Source of the DNA: Planctomycetota bacterium
Lineage (GTDB): Bacteria > Planctomycetota > UBA11346
NCBI GenBank assembly: GCA_013816415.1
Contig: JACDEN010000035.1
Coordinates: forward strand, 1 to 11,841
Direction of reading: 5' to 3'
DNA length: 11,841 bases
The first letter of the stretch is position 1; each line of letters opens with the position of its first letter. The notes beneath the pieces were generated by a model. That model made no database searches and was not told the origin of the DNA. It saw only the letters and a program-made list of their open reading frames with translations. Both the position numbers and the translations under genes were made by a program. Positions 6,331 to 11,841 of this stretch are shown here, piece by piece.

Positions 6331-7488
6331 ATGACCCTGCCCTTCGGGTTCTTCACCGCGATCAAGGATCGCCTGCGCAAACGCAAAGCCCCGAAGCCGG
6401 CGACCGACATCGTCTCGTGCGCGAAATATGCCGAAGCCGGCGACATCGATCAGCTGCGCGTCCAACTTGCGATCCATCCGGAATGGATCCTCGAGACCGA
6501 CATCGACGGCTGGTCGCTGCTGCACGTCGCGGTCGCCCGCGATCAGGCCGAGGCGGTGGTGATGCTGATCTCGGCCGGCGCGGTGGTCAATGCGCGTGAC
6601 CGCATCGGCGCCACGCCCCTGCACTGGGCGGCGTCGCATGGACTCATCGACATGGTCGATCTGCTGCTCGACGCGGGCGCGATCATCGACTCGCGCGATC
6701 GGCGCACCGGCGGCGCGCCGTTGCATTGGGCGGCGACGCACGGACAGCGCGCGCTGGTCGAGCATCTCGTGTCCCGGGGGGCGCCGGTGAATTCGCGTTC
6801 GACCCTGCAGCAGCAGACGGCGCTGCACCTGGCCTCGGCGGAAGGGCATGCCGACACCGTGGATCTGCTGGTCGCCGCCGGATGCGATATCGAGGCCCGC
6901 GACCACACGGGAAAGACCCCGCTCCATTGCGCCATCCTGATGGGCCACCTGGAAACGGCGAAGGTGCTGCTCGAGTGGGGAGCCAACATCGAGGCGCAGG
7001 AGATGCACGGATCCACGGCGCTGCTGATCAGCGTGCAGAAGGTCCAGCGCGAGGTGTTCCGGCTGCTGCTCGACCGCGGAGCGCGCGTGAACTGCTCGGA
7101 TGGATACCTGATGACGCCGCTGCACTGGGCGGCGGAGAACGGCTACCTCGAACTGGTGCAGGAGCTGATCACCCGCAAGGCGCCCCTGAATCCGCGCGAG
7201 TCCAAGGGCCAGACCCCGTTATGGGTGGCGGCCGAGCGCGGACATCTCGACGTGGTGCGCGAACTGCTGGCCAACCGCTGCGACGCCAATGCGCGCGATT
7301 ATTCCGGACAGACGGCGCTGCACCGCGCGGCGTACAAAGGGCGGTCGGACATCGTCGCCCTGCTGCTCGCGCATGGCGCCGACGTCAACGCCCGCGATCA
7401 GGACGACACCACGCCGCTGCGCGTGGTGGTGAAGCATCGGCATCCCGATGTGGTGGAGCTGCTGATGAGCCACGGGGGGAAGAATTGA
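6331..7488 (+). CDS. Ankyrin-repeat protein 1
   Basis: A 385-residue protein built almost wholly of ankyrin repeats, which form helical stacks that bind partner proteins; the partner is unknown. A basic N-terminus (FFTAIKDRLRKRKAPKP, ~7-23) and a capping helix pair (~30-57, ending HPEW) precede about ten repeats starting near residues 58, 91, 127, 161, 193, 226, 259, 293, 326 and 359. TPLHWAA/TALHLAS and GADVNARD consensus motifs recur. The sixth repeat is divergent (STALLISVQK). There is no signal peptide, membrane segment or enzymatic domain, so it is probably cytoplasmic. It is a paralogue of the gene at 8026-9222: both share HPEW, the divergent VQK repeat at the same place and the closing KHRHPDVVELL/KHRHPEVVQVL. 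The stop codon directly abuts repeat element B. Confidence 0.93.
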   Translation: MTLPFGFFTAIKDRLRKRKAPKPATDIVSCAKYAEAGDIDQLRVQLAIHPEWILETDIDGWSLLHVAVARDQAEAVVMLISAGAVVNARDRIGATPLHWAASHGLIDMVDLLLDAGAIIDSRDRRTGGAPLHWAATHGQRALVEHLVSRGAPVNSRSTLQQQTALHLASAEGHADTVDLLVAAGCDIEARDHTGKTPLHCAILMGHLETAKVLLEWGANIEAQEMHGSTALLISVQKVQREVFRLLLDRGARVNCSDGYLMTPLHWAAENGYLELVQELITRKAPLNPRESKGQTPLWVAAERGHLDVVRELLANRCDANARDYSGQTALHRAAYKGRSDIVALLLAHGADVNARDQDDTTPLRVVVKHRHPDVVELLMSHGGKN

Positions 7489-7569
7489 TGGTTGGTGGTT
7501 GGTGGTTGGTGACAGCTAAGTCGACTGGCCGCTCAACACCAACCAAACCACTAACCACTAACCACTAAC
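7489..7569 (+). repeat. Inverted heptamer tandem-repeat element B
   Basis: TGGTTGG three times (7489-7509) begins at the first base after the ankyrin gene 1 stop. A unique spacer of about 27 nt follows, then CCAACCA (7539-7545) and AACCACT three times (7546-7566). The right word differs from the exact complement by one C-to-T change per unit, which leaves G-U pairs in plus-strand RNA. The right arm overlaps the end of the convergent LAB_N gene: its last codons and TAG stop (7558-7560) are written in repeat units. No T-run follows. Confidence 0.9.
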
Positions 7570-7902
7570 TTCGCGCCGTCGGTACCGCAGGTCCAGGTAC
7601 ACGTTGTACGCCGCGACCGACATCGGGAACAGGTTCTGGAGGATCCCCACGCTGTCGTTCTTGCCCCACACGAAATACGTCAGAGTCAAGCCGGCGCCGA
7701 CCAGGCTGATCCACCAGAAGATCGGTGGGATGGTCGCCGTCTTGGTGCGGCGGCGGTGCCAGGCCTGGACGAACCAGCGCGCGGTGAAGCACAGCGCGCC
7801 AATCAGCCCGACCAGCTTCCACGGCGTCAAGGTGAATGAGAACCACGCGAAGCCCAGGACGTTATGGACTTCGAACAGGATGGTCGGAGGGGGTGGATTC
7901 AT
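7558..7902 (-). CDS. Small membrane protein with lipid-A-disaccharide synthase N-terminal (LAB_N) domain
   Basis: A 114-residue inner-membrane protein with three hydrophobic segments (~28-47, 59-80, 84-104). The sequence TARWFVQAW (40-48), then IPPIFWWISLVGAGLTLTYF (58-77) and NDSVGILQNLFP, is the LAB_N pattern (RxxxQW, PxxFWxxSxxG, DxVxIL) found at the N-terminus of some LpxB proteins and as free-standing small proteins, often near lipid or polyprenyl-sugar enzymes. Its biochemical role is not established. The catalytic LpxB domain is absent, and no lipid A or glycosyltransferase gene is nearby; the gene sits between two ankyrin paralogues on the opposite strand. There is no Shine-Dalgarno motif; TAGCAT lies 11 nt before ATG. 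The stop lies inside repeat element B. Confidence 0.9.
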   Translation of the reverse strand: MNPPPPTILFEVHNVLGFAWFSFTLTPWKLVGLIGALCFTARWFVQAWHRRRTKTATIPPIFWWISLVGAGLTLTYFVWGKNDSVGILQNLFPMSVAAYNVYLDLRYRRREVSG

Positions 7903-7913
7903 GGGGGTGAGGG

Positions 7914-7919
7914 ATGCTA
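7914..7919 (-). promoter_or_regulatory. -10-like hexamer upstream of the LAB_N gene
   Basis: TAGCAT on the minus strand, 11 nt before the ATG at 7902. It would give a leader of only a few nucleotides. No strong -35 box is seen and no ribosome site is present. Confidence 0.25.
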
Positions 7920-7990
7920 TGGCGCCCGTACCTGCAGCACAGGCCCCGGGCGTGGGTGGCGCCCCGGACCTGAGGAGGGGGGACAGTCCT

Positions 7991-8018
7991 TTGCCCGTCG
8001 GCGGTCGCCGGTTAAGAC
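7991..8018 (+). promoter_or_regulatory. Putative promoter of ankyrin gene 2
   Basis: TTGCCC (7991-7996), 16-nt spacer, TAAGAC (8013-8018), with ATG 7 nt later. The layout and the preceding CTTTG match the region before ankyrin gene 1. A GAGGAGG stretch at about 7972-7978 is too far upstream to serve as ribosome site, so a leaderless transcript is likely. Confidence 0.35.
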
Positions 8019-8025
8019 CAACGCC

Positions 8026-9222
8026 ATGGCACTATCGACGGCCTACTACCGCGTTCTCAATTCCCACAGCGCGCAATCAACCGGCGGCGGCAGATTCAAG
8101 ACCGAGTTCATCACCGTGTCGTGCCATGCCGAGACCGGGGATGTGGCCAATCTGCGATCGATGCTCGAACACCATCCCGAATGGATGCGTCAGCGCGGAT
8201 CCGAAGGCTGGACGCTCCTGCACCTCGCGGCGGCGCACGGCCAGCGCGACGCGGCCGAGGTGCTGCTGGGCAAGGGCGCGGTCATCGACGCGTGCGACCA
8301 GGACGGCGCGACCCCGCTGCACTGGGCCGCGGCGAGCGGCCATGCACACGTCGTCAACCTGCTGGTCCGCAAGGGCGCGCGCATGGATGCCATCGAGGCC
8401 ACCGGAGGCGAGACCCCGTTGCACTGGGCGGCGTCGCACGGCCGCCTCGAGGTGGTCTCGATGCTGCTGTCGCGCGGCTCCGACGTCGAAGCCCGCGCCG
8501 CCAAGCGCCGCGATTTCACCGCGCTGCATCTCGCGTGTGCCGATGGTCATGTCGATGTCGCTGCCGCGCTGCTCGAAGGCGGAGCTCAGGTCGACGCCCG
8601 AGACACCGGCGGCAAGACCGCCCTTCACTGGGTGGTCGCCGCGGGGCGCACCGAGCTCGCCGAACTGCTGCTCGCCAAAGGCGCGGACATCGACGCGGTC
8701 GACGGCAGCGGCTGGTCCTCGCTGATCCTGGCGGTGCAGAAGTCGCACCTCGAGGTCGCCAACATGCTGCTCAAGCGCGGTGCGCGCGCGGATCTCGCCG
8801 ACGGTCTCGGCGGAACCGCGCTGCATCACGCCGCGACCCTGGGCCAGGGCGAGGTCGCGCGCGTGCTGCTCACCCATGGGGCGAAGGTCGATGCCGCCGA
8901 TGAGAATGGCCAGACCGCGCTGTACCGCGCCGCCGAGAACGGGCATCGCGGGGTGGTCGATCTGCTGCTCGCGCGCGGGGCTTCGGTGTCAGCGCATGAT
9001 CGGCAGGGTCTGACCGCGCTGCACCGCGCGTCGGCCAAGGGCCATGTCGAGGTGGTCGCGCTCCTGATCGCGCACGGCGCGGATGTGAATGCCAAGGATC
9101 AGCAGGACGTCACGCCGCTCGGAGTGGTGATCAAGCATCGGCATCCCGAGGTGGTGCAGGTGCTGAGGGGGGCGGGAGGGACGGAACCCGAGGAGCCGGT
9201 GGAGCCGGTGGAGGAGGTTTAG
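8026..9222 (+). CDS. Ankyrin-repeat protein 2, paralogue of ankyrin protein 1
   Basis: A 398-residue ankyrin protein; the binding partner is unknown. I start it at the ATG at 8026, because the open frame further upstream (to 7864) runs through the divergent promoter region and shows no ankyrin or other recognisable pattern. After ~28 non-repeat residues the capping pair SCHAETGDVANLRSMLEHHPEW (split here as SCHAETGDV and LEHHPEW, ~32-53) leads into about ten repeats from ~60 to ~380, with GATPLHWAA, TALHLACADGH, TALHHAA and GADVNAKD. The divergent repeat WSSLILAVQK (~230-239) corresponds to LLISVQK of protein 1. The tail EPEEPVEPVEEV is acidic and proline-rich and absent from protein 1. No signal peptide or membrane segment is seen. 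Repeat element C starts 3 nt after the stop. Confidence 0.92.
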   Translation: MALSTAYYRVLNSHSAQSTGGGRFKTEFITVSCHAETGDVANLRSMLEHHPEWMRQRGSEGWTLLHLAAAHGQRDAAEVLLGKGAVIDACDQDGATPLHWAAASGHAHVVNLLVRKGARMDAIEATGGETPLHWAASHGRLEVVSMLLSRGSDVEARAAKRRDFTALHLACADGHVDVAAALLEGGAQVDARDTGGKTALHWVVAAGRTELAELLLAKGADIDAVDGSGWSSLILAVQKSHLEVANMLLKRGARADLADGLGGTALHHAATLGQGEVARVLLTHGAKVDAADENGQTALYRAAENGHRGVVDLLLARGASVSAHDRQGLTALHRASAKGHVEVVALLIAHGADVNAKDQQDVTPLGVVIKHRHPEVVQVLRGAGGTEPEEPVEPVEEV

Positions 9223-9225
9223 TCT

Positions 9226-9490
9226 CCAGTTCCAGTTCCAGTTCCAGTTCCAGTTCCAGTTCCAGTTCCAGCTTGAGCTTGAGCTTGAGCTTGAGCTTTG
9301 GCTTTGGCTTTGGCTTTGGCTTTGGCTTTCGGTGATGGCCCCATGACGGGCGCGATGCGTTGCCGCGAATGATGTCGTGATCGCTGAAGGAATTTGACGC
9401 GCGGCGACGCCGTGCTCATTGCTTCAAAGCTAAAGCTAAAGCTAAAGCTAAAGCCCAAGCTCAAGCTCAAGCTCAAGCCAAAGCCAAACA
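9226..9490 (+). repeat. Composite inverted hexamer tandem-repeat element C
   Basis: Starting 3 nt after the ankyrin gene 2 stop are three joined hexamer blocks: CCAGTT seven times (9226-9267), GAGCTT four times (9275-9298) and TGGCTT five times (9299-9328). A unique stretch of about 96 nt follows, then AAGCTA four times (about 9427-9450), one AAGCCC, AAGCTC three times and AAGCCA twice (to about 9487). The right blocks mirror the inner two left blocks in reverse order, giving a potential stem of about 50 bp. TGGCTT against AAGCTA keeps pairing through G-U in plus-strand RNA. The outer CCAGTT block has no partner. The element fills most of the 331-bp gap between two convergent genes. Confidence 0.93.
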
Positions 9491-9504
9491 CCTGCGATGC
9501 GCCC

Positions 9505-9518
9505 CAGCCAAACGGCTG
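9505..9518. other. Small perfect hairpin in the ankyrin 2 / ychJ gap
   Basis: CAGCC, loop AAAC, GGCTG. Five base pairs, no following T-run on either strand. It could contribute to 3'-end formation of either convergent gene but is too weak to call a terminator. The rest of 9491-9553 shows nothing recognisable. Confidence 0.2.
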
Positions 9519-9553
9519 TGTGAGCGCGGCCGAAGAGAAGCCCGAACCGACCG

Positions 9554-9994
9554 CTAGGTGTTTTTCATCCGCCGGCTCTCGGCCCCCAGCAGCGCCGATG
9601 CGCTCGGATAATGGCCGTCGAGGTAATACCAGCGCTCGTCGATCTTCTGGAAGCGCGAGACCTCGTGGTGGCGGTGCTTGCGCTTGTCGCGGGTGTACCA
9701 GGCGACGAATTCCACGGTTCCGGACTCATCGCGCGGGGTTCCGCCGTCGCAGGCGCGGATCTCCAGCGAGAGCCACTGCGAACGCCGCGACCACTCGAGC
9801 GTGGTCTCGCGGTCGAAGAGGTATTGGCTGTCCGGGTCGTAGGTGCGCAGCAGGTAGTCGACGTGCTGGCGCGTGTAGGCGGTGTAGCGCGTCCGCATCA
9901 GGGTCTCGGCGGTTTCCGCCTGGCGCTGGCCGGACAGGTAGGGCCCGCAGCAGTCGCTGAACGTTCGCGTGGTACCGCACGGACAGGTCGCCAT
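9554..9994 (-). CDS. ychJ: YchJ-family (UPF0225) protein with N-terminal SEC-C-like metal site
   Basis: A 146-residue cytosolic protein. The N-terminus ATCPCGTTRTFSDCCGPYLSG has the CxC...CC spacing (C4, C6, C15, C16) of SEC-C-type zinc motifs, followed by the YchJ hallmarks LMRTRYTAYTRQHVDYLLRTYDP (L32-P54, given here by its ends; core RTRYTAY) and an NTF2-like middle region with VEFVAWY, SRFQKIDERWYYLDG. The function of the family is not established; a role at proteins or ribosomes is suggested only by SEC-C homology. E. coli YchJ carries a second SEC-C motif at its C-terminus; here the protein stops after DGHYPSASALLGAESRRMKNT (end MKNT), without it. There is no ribosome site, but a good -10 box (TATAGT) ends 8 nt before ATG. 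It lies 52 bp downstream of the ABC-F gene on the same strand. Confidence 0.93.
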   Translation of the reverse strand: MATCPCGTTRTFSDCCGPYLSGQRQAETAETLMRTRYTAYTRQHVDYLLRTYDPDSQYLFDRETTLEWSRRSQWLSLEIRACDGGTPRDESGTVEFVAWYTRDKRKHRHHEVSRFQKIDERWYYLDGHYPSASALLGAESRRMKNT

Positions 9995-10002
9995 GGGCGT
10001 GG

Positions 10003-10008
10003 ACTATA
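10003..10008 (-). promoter_or_regulatory. -10 box of ychJ
   Basis: TATAGT on the minus strand, 5 of 6 matches to TATAAT, ending 8 nt before the ATG at 9994. With no Shine-Dalgarno motif present this points to a leaderless ychJ transcript started inside the 52-bp gap after the ABC-F gene. No good -35 box at normal spacing. Confidence 0.45.
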
Positions 10009-10046
10009 GGCCGAGATCCGATCGGTGAGCGGAAATCCGGTCGAAG

Positions 10047-11840
<1,794 letters not shown>

Positions 11841-11841
11841 G

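Noticed and set aside
3199..7525. GTCGAC shared by the loops of elements A and B
   Set aside because: A 6-base match in short GC-rich loops, also found elsewhere in the window (129-134), and absent from the loop of element C; chance.
7489..7569. Integron attC site
   Set aside because: Gene-plus-hairpin order and GTTGG/CCAAC words recall attC, but the conserved core sites and spacing are absent, neighbouring genes point both ways and no integrase is present.
7864..8025. 54-codon N-terminal extension of ankyrin protein 2
   Set aside because: It covers the divergent promoter region, lacks ankyrin similarity and has no counterpart in the paralogue.
9226..9490. CRISPR array or intrinsic terminator
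   Set aside because: Units are 6 bases with no spacers, and no T-run follows the stem. The TTTTT at 9560-9564 codes for the ychJ C-terminus and is not adjacent to a stem.
10018..10025. Palindrome CCGATCGG between the ABC-F gene and ychJ
   Set aside because: Eight bases only; expected by chance in this composition.

Overview
The window is a GC-rich bacterial chromosome segment with nine credible protein-coding genes. The cell is Gram-negative: there is a predicted outer-membrane-type protein and a LpxB N-terminal-like (LAB_N) membrane protein. The phylum cannot be fixed from sequence alone. PurT, YchJ and the YghZ/Gpr-type aldo/keto reductase read like gammaproteobacterial families. The TIM-barrel glycosidase-like protein and the ABC-F ATPase recall Planctomycetota/Verrucomicrobiota proteins. 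Hexamer and heptamer intergenic repeats like those here are, from memory only, also a habit of some Xanthomonadales. I treat it as an uncultivated Gram-negative lineage of undecided phylum.

Layout. 151-2184 (-) is a large glycosidase-like protein of unknown substrate. 2325-3152 (+) is a secreted, proline-rich, probably outer-membrane protein, divergent from it. 3331-4560 (+) is purT (purine synthesis). 4579-5061 (-) is a stand-alone N-terminal domain of an IS5-type transposase with no catalytic domain. 5096-5148 holds a tRNA-like remnant. 5240-6217 (-) is an aldo/keto reductase. 6331-7488 (+) and 8026-9222 (+) are two paralogous ankyrin-repeat proteins separated by an oppositely oriented LAB_N gene (7558-7902). 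9554-9994 (-) is YchJ-like, and 10047-11840 (-) is an ABC-F translation factor cut near its start by the window edge.

The most unusual content lies between the genes. Three loci carry, within 0-4 nt of a stop codon, a tandem array of a 6- or 7-base word, then a short unique loop, then an array of the complementary word, so that each can fold into a long hairpin: 3157-3270 (GTTCTGG), 7489-7569 (TGGTTGG / AACCACT) and 9226-9490 (CCAGTT, GAGCTT, TGGCTT / AAGCTA, AAGCTC, AAGCCA). A fourth, single-armed array (5205-5228) follows the reductase stop and uses the same words as the third. The words differ between loci, so the architecture is shared rather than the sequence. Several arm differences are of the kind that keep pairing as G-U in RNA of the upstream gene's sense strand. 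This looks like a class of gene-end element and is the best candidate here for something undescribed.

A second pattern concerns starts. Four genes (glycosidase-like, secreted protein, purT, reductase) have a clear Shine-Dalgarno motif. Five (both ankyrin genes, LAB_N, transposase-domain gene, ychJ) lack one and instead have a -10-like hexamer ending 6-11 nt before ATG, suggesting leaderless transcripts. Apart from the possible ABC-F/ychJ pair there is little operon structure, and no single pathway links the genes.
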